The notes under the pieces were generated by a model. That model made no database searches. It was not told the DNA's origin and saw only the letters and a program-made list of their open reading frames with translations. From assembly GCF_000003605.2 (NCBI RefSeq), contig NW_003135986.1, forward strand, positions 1-11,907: 11,907 nt of DNA, in the 5' to 3' direction. Within the stretch, counting starts at the first letter, position 1. Every line of letters begins with the position of its first letter. Positions 1-9,071 of the stretch are shown piece by piece. Both the position numbers and the translations under genes were made by a program. Source of the stretch: Saccoglossus kowalevskii (lineage: Eukaryota > Hemichordata > Enteropneusta > Harrimaniidae).

Positions 1-1018
1 TTTGCTGACTATTTGTAGATTGATATGTATTTGTGAAAACAATAAAATATTCGATACAAATTTGTTATTATCAGATTACGTAGCTTTCAGCTTTTAAAAC
101 GATTTATTGTATATAATACTTCAATACAGCAACACATTCACACGTTACGGACTAAATATCACATGCACACATTATTTACATTGTCATCATAGGGTTACAC
201 AAACAATAACTATATTGATATGTATTTACTAACATACGTGCCTGTGCGGGAATGTAGTATGGCTAAGGTGCTCACGTATTTGCTTTCGGTAAATATAATA
301 CATTGTCGTTAATTATCATTACTATTAGCATAGGCTTCTTCGATCATTGTTATCTAAAATTTTGTAAACAAGGAAAAAATAATCTAATGCTAAACCAACC
401 AGTAAACACATCCTGGTCTACAATGCTCTATTTTCACATTTTTTTATTACCGATATTTATTCATTCGTGCCTATGTATGTGACATCTTTTTTCTCAAAAC
501 AAACAAATATGACACAATTTTGAACTGATTTGTCATCCGTGGTACAATTATCGTCTGCTTATAATAGGTATTCCTTTGTTTGGTTATAACCGTATATTCT
601 GCACACACTTCTACAGCAGATGAGTAAATGTGTTTAAAATAATCTTTAATTGGTTTATTCGGAAATAAATTTATTAACCGATTGTGAATGGAGATTCAAG
701 ATATGATTTTTATTAGATAATTTGTCTGTATCATGTAACACATGTCTCCATAATTGACAGCTGGCTCGTGTAAACAAATAATCTTATATTGGTAATATGT
801 GAGACAGCTACATTTTCAAAGCACTGTCTGGAGAAGTTGATTTAACCAAACTAACCTGTTCGAAAAAGACACAGAACAGCGAAGAAACAAAGAAGCATAT
901 TTATCGAATTGAACTCAGGCATGGACACTGATAATACATAGAGACTAGCATACAACAACATTTGGTTAATAAATTCTTAGGAAATGCTTTTAATTAGACA
1001 CAAAAACAGTCATTAAAG

Positions 1019-1036
1019 TCCCATGTTGCAATGGGA
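1019..1036. other. Small perfect inverted repeat in the spacer core
   Basis: TCCCAT and ATGGGA are separated by GTTGCA, which could form a 6-bp stem with a 6-base loop. It is unchanged in all five units (for example near 3490 and 5993). It is short and may be chance; no function is assigned. Confidence 0.25.
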
Positions 1037-1572
1037 TAGTCAAATATACATTGACGCACTTCAATGTCATTACAACACAAGGCCATTAATTTATATGTAA
1101 TTTAAGACCATGGAGTAGCTAACACACAATTAAATCAAATTTAATTTAACAGCCGGATTTGAAATAAAAATAACCAAAACCAACAACGTAAGTGAAAACT
1201 TTACATTTGCTGGAAATCTAAAATACTCTATGTTATTAAACATATTCACATAGCCGTAAACTGATTAAAACACATAAAAATGTCAACAACCAAAGGAAAT
1301 TGCTAGTCCAAATTAATTAAAATTATGTTATTAGTGTTTTAATATCCGATACAAGATAGTTGATAACTGTTTTTAGGTGTGCAATAACCAATTTTCCCTC
1401 ATGGACGTCATATATGTCGCTTCATCAGCAGTATATGTCAATGTACATAATTGTCTGGTATAATTGGTAATATAGTAGTCAAGACGTTATGTTATTTGTC
1501 TCGCGTTTTAACTGAAAAACAAATTATTTACCCATGTGTTTCATTTTTGTTTTATGGAGTCATTCATATAGA

Positions 1573-1600
1573 TTGTTTTTGAATATTCATTGCATATTAG
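1573..1600 (+). other. Candidate 3' splice site before each domain exon
   Basis: The segment is T-rich and ends CATATTAG, directly before GTTCCACTGG. The same arrangement ends at 4073, 6576, 9071 and 11565. The best support is comparative. Upstream of the site, copy 1 has a one-base deletion and has lost the ATG used by the longer frame. Downstream, 636 bp stay aligned without any indel in all complete copies. The pyrimidine tract is short, so the call is moderate. Confidence 0.55.
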
Positions 1601-2236
1601 GTTCCACTGGTGGTTCTACAGCGACAGATGGCTTGGAATTATTGGTCATAAGCGATGACAATCAATTATATCAAACAGATGTTCAATTTCAATCAATGGT
1701 TGGTCCATTAACCCCTGATGTACCCTTGATAGATGTTGATATGTCTTCGAATGGGTGGCTAATTGGTGTAACAGATACTTATGAATTGGTACATATGGAA
1801 TCGTTAGCAAGTGGAGTATGGTCAAGTCCTGTTTCAGGAAGTGCTAGTGTTATCAGTGTATGTGTAGGTTCACCGAGTGGCGAAATATTTGGAATAACTG
1901 CAAATAACGAATTGAAAGTGAGAGAAGATATCCAATCATCATGGACAATTGTGGTGAATGGGTATGAGGAACAGGTTAGAAAAATAGCATTTAGTGCCGG
2001 TATATTGGGACTTACACCAACCACTGTTGTTTTTCTTGACCAGTCTGGGGTATGGATGGATACTGAGGTTGATTTTGCTGGCAATGAAATTGAAGACATG
2101 ACTTTCGTGGACACAGATAGTGCCTTTCCATTGCTAGCGAATAATGGCTTTATAGCCGTTTGTTATACTGGAATAAATGAATCACAAGCTATTGAAGACA
2201 ATACTGAAGAAGGCGGAGATAGCGGTGGAAGAGAAG
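1601..2236 (+). CDS. Exon copy 1: tectonin-like beta-propeller domain (divergent copy)
   Basis: This is a 636-bp open block of 212 codons, read with the codon that starts at 1600. The frame is open from 1534 to the stop at 2323-2325, but comparison with other copies supports coding only between the TTAG at 1600 and the candidate donor at 2237. Residues 1-11 are a Gly/Ser/Thr linker. Propeller-like repeats begin near residues 10, 43, 84, 126 and 164, the clearest being GEIFGITANNELKVRE (94-109) followed by W115, and GWLIGVTDTYEL (52-63) followed by W74. Residues 199-212 form an acidic Gly/Ser linker. This copy differs from copies 2-4 at 30 residues, 21 of them after residue 131, and uniquely has an N-E-S sequon at 193-195. 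There is no internal stop or frameshift. The resemblance to tectonin / Hyd_WA repeats is judged by eye; lectin-like binding or adhesion is inference. A pseudo-exon under relaxed constraint cannot be excluded. Confidence 0.7.
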
Positions 2237-2242
2237 GTGTAG
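2237..2242 (+). other. Candidate 5' splice site after each domain exon (weak)
   Basis: The sequence is AAG|GTGTAG, repeated at 4710, 7213 and 9708. It matches the consensus at AAG|GTR but not at positions +4 to +6. It was chosen because it gives phase 1, matching the acceptor, and because indels between copy 1 and copies 2-4 begin just after it. A nearby AAG|GTGGAG in copies 2-4 is absent from copy 1, which has GC there. The boundary could be wrong, or the exon could run on to the stop. Confidence 0.4.
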
Positions 2243-2270
2243 TATTATTATTATTGCATTGTTGTTGTGT
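2243..2270 (+). repeat. Short trinucleotide runs (ATT)4 and (TTG)3 just after exon copy 1
   Basis: Copy 1 has four ATT triplets and a longer TTG run; copies 2-4 have one triplet fewer of each. The change is typical of slippage. In the exon's frame it only adds a Leu and a Cys to the possible tail, so it does not decide whether the tail is coding. Confidence 0.6.
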
Positions 2271-2504
2271 TTGTCATTTGGCACCTGCAATTCATTTTTC
2301 GAAAGATAGTCCAAGAACGATATAAAGTATGTCGATGAACACCAATATTGAGTGCATGTTGAATACATCTAAGGAGAGTAGACAGTAGGACGGCATGATA
2401 CCGAATTCACTATATACAGAAAAAAAGGTCTAACTAGGCGAAGGATATTTTGCAATAGCGTAACTTTGCTGACTATTTGTAGATTGATATGTATTTGTGA
2501 AAAC

Positions 2505-2510
2505 AATAAA
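2505..2510 (+). promoter_or_regulatory. Candidate poly(A) signal AATAAA, repeated in each unit
   Basis: An AATAAA hexamer followed by a T-rich GTTATT stretch lies about 165-185 bp after the in-frame stop of the open tail. It recurs at 41-46, 5000-5005, 7503-7508 and 9998-10003. It would matter if each unit ends its own transcript. In DNA this AT-rich the hexamer also occurs by chance, so support is weak. Confidence 0.25.
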
Positions 2511-4073
2511 ATATTCGATACAAATTTGTTATTATCAGATTACGTAGCTTTCAGCTTTTAAAACGATTTATTGTATATAATACTTCAATGCAGCAACACA
2601 TTCACACATTACGGACTAAATATCACATGCACACATTATTTACATTGTCATCATAGGGTTACACAAACAATAACTATATTGATATGTATTTACTAACATA
2701 CGAGCCTGTGCGGGAATGTAGTATGGCTAAGGTGCTCACGTATTTGCGTTCGGTAAATATAATACATTGTCGTTAATTATCATTACTATTAGCATAGGCT
2801 TTTTCGATCATTGTTATCTAAAATGTTGTAAACAAGAAAAAAATAATCTAATGCTAAACCAACCAGTAAACACATCCTGGTCTACAATGCTCTATTTTCA
2901 CATTTTTTCATTACCGATACTTATTCATTTGTGCCTATGTATGTGACATCTTTTTCTCAAAACAAACAAATATTACAATATGACACAATTTTGAACTGAT
3001 TTGTCATCCGTGGTACAATTATCGTCTGCTTATGATAGGTATTCCTTTGTTTGGTTATAACCGTATATTCTGCACACACTTCTACAGCAGATGAGTAAAT
3101 GTGTTTAAAATAATCTTTAATTGGTTTATTCGGAAATAAATTTATTAACCGATTGTGAATGGAGATTCAAGATATGATTTTTATTAGATAATTTGTCTGT
3201 ATCATGTAACACATGTCTCCATAATTGACAGCTGGCTCGTGTAAACAAATAATCTTATATTGGTAATATGTGAGACAGCTACATTTTCAAAGCACTGTCT
3301 GGAGAAGTTGATTTAACCAAACTAACCTGTTCGAAAAAGACACATAACAGCGAAGAAACAAAGAAGCATATTTATCGAATTGAACTCAGGCATGGACACT
3401 GATAATACATAGAGACTAGCATACAACAACATTTGGTTAATAAATTCTTAGGAAATGCTTTTAGTTAGACACAAAAACAGTCATTAAAGTCCCATGTTGC
3501 AATGGGATAGTCAAATATCCATTGACGCACTTCAATGTCATTACAACACAAGGCCATTAATTTATATGTAATTTAAGACCATGGAGTAGCTAACACACAA
3601 TTAAATCAAATTTAATTTAACAGCCGGATTTGAAATAAAAATAGCCAAAAGCAACAACGTAAGTGAAAACGTTACACTTGCTGGAAATCTAAAATACTCT
3701 ATGTTATTAAACATATTCACATAGCCGTAAACTGATTAAAACACATAAAAATGTCAACAACCAAAGGAAATTGCTAGTCCAAATTAATTAAAATTATGTT
3801 ATTAGTGTTTTAATATCCGATACAAGATAGTTGATAACTGTTTTTTAGGTGTGCAATAACCAATTTTCCCTCACGGATGTAATATATATCGCTTCATCAG
3901 CAGTATATGTCAATGTACATAATTATCTGGTAAAATTGGTAATATAGTAGTCAAGAAGTTATATTATATGTCACGCGTTTTAGCTGAAAAACAAATTATT
4001 TACTTATGTGTTTCATTTTGGTTTTATGGAGTCATTCATATAGATTGTTTCTTGAATATTCATTCGATATTAG

Positions 4074-4709
4074 GTTCCACTGGTGGTTCGACAACGACAG
4101 ATGGCTTGGAATTATTGGTAATAAAAGATGACAATCAATTATATCAAGCAGATTTTCAATTTCAATCAATGGTTGGCCCATTAAATCCTGATGTACCCTT
4201 GATAGATGTTGATATGTCTCCGAATGGGTGGCTAATTGGTGTAACAGATACTTATGAATTAGTACATTTGGAATCGTTAGCAAGTGGAGTATGGTCAAGT
4301 CCTGTTTCAGGAAGTGCTAGTGTCATCAGTATATGTGTAGTTTCACCGAGTGGCGAAATATTTGGAATAACTGCAAATAACGAATTGAAAGTGAGAGAAG
4401 ATATCCAATCATCATGGACAATTGTGGTGAATGGGTATGAGGAACAGGTTAGAAAAATAGCATTTAGAAACGGTATATTGGGACTTACACCAAACACTCT
4501 TTTCTTCCTTGACCAGTCTGGTGTATGGATGGATACTGGGGTTGATTTTGCTGGCAATGTAATTGACGACATAACTTTCGTGGACAGAGATGGAATCTTT
4601 CCATTACCGGCGAATAGTGGATTTTTAGCCATTTGTTATACTGGAGTAAGTGAATCACAAGCTATTGGAGGAAATACTGAAGAAGGTGGAGATAGCGGTG
4701 GAAGCGAAG
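4074..4709 (+). CDS. Exon copy 2: tectonin-like beta-propeller domain
   Basis: This is a 636-bp block, phase 1 at both ends: it begins GT TCC after TTAG and ends GAA G before GTGTAG. Spliced to another copy it would read through in frame across an S-E-G-S-T-G-G linker. The domain holds four to five repeats of about 40 residues. Each shows a hydrophobic strand (LIDVDM at 43, VISICV at 84, VRKIAF at 126, IDDITF at 164), then a Gly-rich turn and a second strand, with Trp at 53, 74, 115 and 152. Only two cysteines are present (88 and 188). The continuous frame is longer, from an ATG at 3968 to a stop at 4834 (288 codons). The extra 5' and 3' parts are hydrophobic and could be real ends of a one-exon gene, but they change frame or lose the ATG in copy 1. 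No enzyme motif was seen. Confidence 0.75.
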
Positions 4710-6576
4710 GTGTAGTATTATTATTGCATTGTTGTGTTTGTTATTTGGCAACTGTAATTTATTTTTCGAAAGATAGTACAAGAACATATTGCAAGGATGA
4801 AATCACTAACGATATAATAAAGTATGTTGATTAACATTAATATTGAGTGCATGTTGAATACATTTGAGGAGAGTAAACAGTAGGACGATTTGATACCGAA
4901 TTCACTATAGACAGGAAAAGAGGTCCAAATAGGCGAAAGATATTTCGCAATAACGTAACTTTGCTGACTATTTGTACATGTATATGTATTTGTGAAAACA
5001 ATAAAATATTTGATACAATTTGTTATTATCAGATTACGTAGCTTTCAGCTTTTAGCTTTAAAGCGATTTTATTGTATATAATACTCAATACAGCAACACA
5101 ACATTCACACATTACGGAATAAATATCACATGCACATATTATTTACATTGTCATCATAGGGTTACACAAACAATAACTATAATGATATGTATTTACTAAC
5201 ATACGAGCCAGTGCGGGAATGTATTATGGCTAAGGTGCTAACGTATTTGCGTTCGGTAAATATAATACATTGTCGTTAATTATCATTACTATTAGCATAG
5301 GCTTCTTCGATCATTGTTATCTAAAATGTTGTAAACAAGAAAAAAATAATCTAATGCTAAACCAACCAGTGAACACATCCTGGTCTACAATGCTCTATTT
5401 TCACATTTTTTCATTACCGAAATTTATTCAATCGTGCTTATGTATGTGACATCTTTTTCTCAAAACAAACAGATATTACAATATGACACAATTTTGAATT
5501 GATTTGTCATACGTGATACAATTATCATCTGCTTATAATAGGTATTCCTTTGTTTGGTTATAACCGTATATTCTGCACACACTTCTACAGCAGACGAGTA
5601 AATGTGTTTAAAATAATCTTTAATTGGTTTATTCGGAAATAAATTTATTAACCGATTGTGAATGGAGATTCAAGATATGATTTTTATTAGATAATTTGTC
5701 TGTATCATGTAACACATGTCTCCATAATTGACAGCTGGCTCGTGTAAACAGATAATGTTATATTGGTAATATGTGAGACAGCTACATTTTCAAAGCACTG
5801 TCTGGAGAAGTTGATTTAACCAAACTAACCTGTTCGAAAAAAACACAGAACAGCGAAGAAACAAAGAAGCATATTTATCGAATTGAACTCAGGCATGGAC
5901 ACTGATAATACATAGAGACTAGCATACAACAACATTTGGTTAATAAATTCTTAGGAAATGCTTTTAGTTAGACACAAAAACAGTCATTAAAGTCCCATGT
6001 TGCAATGGGATAGTCAAATATCCATTGACGCACTTCAATGTCATTACAACACAAGGCCATTAATTTATATGTAATTTAAGACCATGGAGTAGCTAACACA
6101 CAATTAAATCAAATTTAATTTAACAGCCGGATTTGAAATAAAAATAGCCAAAAGCAACAACGTAAGTGAAAACGTTACACTTGCTGGAAATCTAAAATAC
6201 TCTATGTTATTAAACATATTCACATAGCCGTAAACTGATTAAAACACATAAAAATGTCAACAACCAAAGGAAATTGCTAGTCCAAATTAATTAAAATTAT
6301 GTTATTAGTGTTTTAATATCCGATACAAGATAGTTGATAACTGTTTTTTAGGTGTGCAATAACCAATTTTCCCTCACGGATGTAATATATATCTCTTCAT
6401 CAGCAGTATATGTCAATGTACATAATTATCTGGTAAAATTGGTAATATAGTAGTCAAGAAGTTATATTATATGTCACGCGTTTTAGATGAAAAACAAATT
6501 ATTTACTTATGTGTTTCATTTTGGTTTTATGGAGTCATTCATATAGATTGTTTCTTGAATATTCATTCCATATTAG
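4710..6576. other. Non-coding spacer / probable intron between exon copies 2 and 3 (1867 bp)
   Basis: The ends are the same GT...AG as in the previous spacer. This one includes the divergent left segment of unit 3 (4960 to about 5595), the only place among units 2-5 where the spacer departs strongly from the others. The conserved core lies at 5575-6377. The exon's frame stays open to the stop ending at 4834. I see no RNA gene or mobile element. Confidence 0.7.
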
Positions 6577-7462
6577 GTTCCACTGGTGGTTCGACAACGA
6601 CAGATGGCTTGGAATTATTGGTAATAAAAGATGACAATCAATTATATCAAGCAGATTTTCAATTTCAATCAATGGTTGGCCCATTAAATCCTGATGTACC
6701 CTTGATAGATGTTGATATGTCTCCGAATGGGTGGCTAATTGGTGTAACAGATACTTATGAATTAGTACATTTGGAATCGTTAGCAAGTGGAGTATGGTCA
6801 AGTCCTGTTTCAGGAAGTGCTAGTGTCATCAGTATATGTGTAGTTTCACCGAGTGGCGAAATATTTGGAATAACTGCAAATAACGAATTGAAAGTGAGAG
6901 AAGATATCCAATCATCATGGACAATTGTGGTGAATGGGTATGAGGAACAGGTTAGAAAAATAGCATTTAGAAACGGTATATTGGGACTTACACCAAACAC
7001 TCTTTTCTTCCTTGACCAGTCTGGTGTATGGATGGATACTGGGGTTGATTTTGCTGGCAATGTAATTGACGACATAACTTTCGTGGACAGAGATGGAATC
7101 CTTCCATTACCGGCGAATAGTGGATTTTTAGCCATTTGTTATACTGGAGTAAGTGAATCACAAGCTATTGGAGGAAATACTGAAGAAGGTGGAGATAGCG
7201 GTGGAAGCGAAGGTGTAGTATTATTATTGCATTGTTGTGTTTGTTATTTGGCAACTGTAATTTATTTTTCGAAAGATAGTACAAGAACATATTGCAAGGA
7301 TGAAATCACTAACGATATAATAAAGTATGTTGATTAACATTGATATTGAGTGCATGTTGTATACATTTGAGGAGAGTAAACAGTAGGACGATTTGATACC
7401 GAATTCACTATAGTCAGGAAAAGAGGTCCAAATAGGCGAAATATATTTCGCAATAACGTAAC
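4960..7462 (+). repeat. Array unit 3 (divergent left segment)
   Basis: This is a complete unit of 2503 bp. Its first ~635 bp carry about 25 private substitutions and several small indels, including a short duplication inside the AGCTTTTAGCTTTAAAG stretch near 5041. From about 5600 it becomes almost identical to unit 4. It shares GATAATGTTA at 5751 with unit 4 (8245), against AATAATCTTA in units 1, 2 and 5. Confidence 0.95.
6577..7212 (+). CDS. Exon copy 3: tectonin-like beta-propeller domain
   Basis: This copy has the same boundaries and phase as copy 2. The encoded domain differs from copies 2 and 4 at one residue, Leu instead of Phe at 176 (CTT for TTT near 7100). The longer open frame runs from an ATG at 6471 to a stop at 7337, and its upstream part has Asp instead of Ala at codon 6. 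Near identity to copies 2 and 4 over the block and its flanks points to recent duplication or homogenisation. As in the other copies, the Gly/Ser-rich ends look like inter-domain linkers. Function is not known; a propeller-type binding module is the inference. Confidence 0.75.
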
Positions 7463-9071
7463 TTTGCTGACTATTTGTAGATGTATATGTATTTGTGAAA
7501 ACAATAAAATATTCGATACAAATTTGTTATTATCAGATTACGTAGCTGTCAGCTTTTAAAACGATTTATTGTATATAATACTTCAATGCAGCAACACATT
7601 CACACATTACGGACTAAATATCACATGCACACATTATTTACATTGTCATCATAGGGTTACACAAACAATAACTATATTGATATGTATTTACTAACATACT
7701 AGCCTGTGCGGGAATGTAGTATGGCTAAGGTGCTCACGTATTTGCGTTCGGTAAATATAATACATTGTCGTTAATTATCATTACTATTAGCATAGGCTTC
7801 TTCGATCATTGTTATCTAAAATGTTGTAAACAAGAAAAAAATAATCTAATGCTAAACCAACCAGTAAACACATCCTGGTCTACAATGCTCTATTTTCACA
7901 TGTTTTCATTACCGATACTTATTCATTTGTGCCTATGTATGTGACATCTTTTTCTCAAAACAAACAAATATTACAATATGACACAATTTTGAACTGATTT
8001 GTCATCCGTGGTACAATTATCGTCTGCTTATGATAGGTATTCCTTTGTTTGGTTATAACCGTATATTCTGCACACACTTCTACAGCAGATGAGTAAATGT
8101 GTTTAAAATAATCTTTAATTGGTTTATTCGGAAATAAATTTATTAACCGATTGTGAATGGAGATTCAAGATATGATTTTTATTAGATAATTTGTCTGTAT
8201 CATGTAACACATGTCTCCATAATTGACAGCTGGCTCGTGTAAACAGATAATGTTATATTGGTAATATGTGAGACAGCTACATTTTCAAAGCACTGTCTGG
8301 AGAAGTTGATTTAACCAAACTAACCTGTTCGAAAAAGACACAGAACAGCGAAGAAACAAAGAAGCATATTTATCGAATTGAACTCAGGCATGGACACTGA
8401 TAATACATAGAGACTAGCATACAACAACATTTGGTTAATAAATTCTTAGGAAATGCTTTTAGTTAGACACAAAAACAGTCATTAAAGTCCCATGTTGCAA
8501 TGGGATAGTCAAATATCCATTGACGCACTTCAATGTCATTACAACACAAGGCCATTAATTTATATGTAATTTAAGACCATGGAGTAGCTAACACACAATT
8601 AAATCAAATTTAATTTAACAGCCGGATTTGAAATAAAAATAGCCAAAAGCAACAACGTAAGTGAAAACGTTACACTTGCTGGAAATCTAAAATACTCTAT
8701 GTTATTAAACATATTCACATAGCCGTAAACTGATTAAAACACATAAAAATGTCAACAACCAAAGGAAATTGCTAGTCCAAATTAATTAAAATTATGTTAT
8801 TAGTGTTTTAATATCCGATACAAGATAGTTGATAACTGTTTTTTAGGTGTGCAATAACCAATTTTCCCTCACGGATGTAATATATATCGCTTCATCAGCA
8901 GTATATGTCAATGTACATAATTATCTGGTAAAATTGGTAATATAGTTGTCAAGAAGTTATATTATATGTCACGCGTTTTAGCTGAAAAACAAATTATTTA
9001 CTTATGTGTTTCATTTTGGTTTTATGGAGTCATTCATATAGATTGTTTCTTGAATATTCATTCCATATTAG
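7213..9071. other. Non-coding spacer / probable intron between exon copies 3 and 4 (1859 bp)
   Basis: This spacer follows the common layout: an open hydrophobic tail to 7337, AATAAA at 7503-7508, the conserved core at 8070-8871, then a segment open in the exon's frame from an ATG at 8966. Private changes are few, for example CATACTAGCC near 7695, which it shares with unit 5. Nothing else is recognisable. Confidence 0.7.

Larger units (their letters stand above)
1..1600. other. Non-coding spacer / probable intron before exon copy 1
   Basis: This is AT-rich DNA with stops in all frames and no recognisable tRNA, rRNA or transposon protein. It is the right part of a spacer whose left part lies outside the window. 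The segment 601-1400 is nearly identical to its counterparts in every other unit. From 1402 to 1600, next to the exon, it differs much more, including a one-base deletion near 1577 relative to copies 2-5. A TATATAAT string lies at 110-117, but such strings are expected by chance here. Confidence 0.75.
1..2464 (+). repeat. Array unit 1 (most divergent coding block)
   Basis: This is the shortest full unit (2464 bp). Its left part, up to about 1400, is close to the other units. From about 1402 to 2464 it differs much more, through the exon and both exon flanks. Relative to units 2-5 it lacks 8 bp near 510 and 25 bp near 2319, and it has one extra ATT and one extra TTG triplet after the exon. Confidence 0.95.
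2237..4073. other. Non-coding spacer / probable intron between exon copies 1 and 2 (1837 bp)
   Basis: The spacer begins GTGTAG and ends ATATTAG, so it could be removed as a GT-AG intron in phase 1. The first ~90 bp remain open in the exon's frame, until the stop at 2323-2325, and would encode a hydrophobic, Cys-rich tail. An AATAAA lies at 2505-2510. The rest holds no open frame of note. The core at 3072-3873 matches 601-1400 closely. Confidence 0.7.
2465..4959 (+). repeat. Array unit 2
   Basis: This is a complete unit of 2495 bp, the same length as unit 4. It can serve as the reference: its exon encodes the same protein as unit 4, and its spacer has few private changes. One private change is CACATAACAG near 3343, where the other units have CACAGAACAG. 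Its downstream segment shares GTTGAATAC with unit 1, whereas units 3 and 4 have GTTGTATAC. Confidence 0.95.

Noticed and set aside
648-683. Imperfect inverted repeat AATTGGTT ... AACCGATT with a palindromic AATAAATTTATT inside
   Set aside because: The arms are only 8 bp with one mismatch, and the inner palindrome is off-centre, so it does not make a convincing hairpin or miniature transposon end in AT-rich DNA.
3878-3890. TATA-like AATATATATC about 85 bp upstream of the ATG at 3968
   Set aside because: Such strings are common by chance here and copy 1 has an altered version. There is no independent sign of a transcription start.
4252-4632. Minus-strand open frame of 126 codons, repeated at 6755-7135 and 9250-9630, with an 88-codon one at 4032-4298 and equivalents
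   Set aside because: They lie antisense to the domain exon, and the 88-codon one crosses the exon boundary. The plus frame has the domain-like periodicity, linker composition and silent-change pattern, so these are shadows of its codon usage.
4818-4824. Stronger-looking donor AAA|GTATGT in the tail of copies 2-4
   Set aside because: Its phase does not match the acceptor of the next copy, so joining would shift the frame. In copy 1 a stop precedes it.
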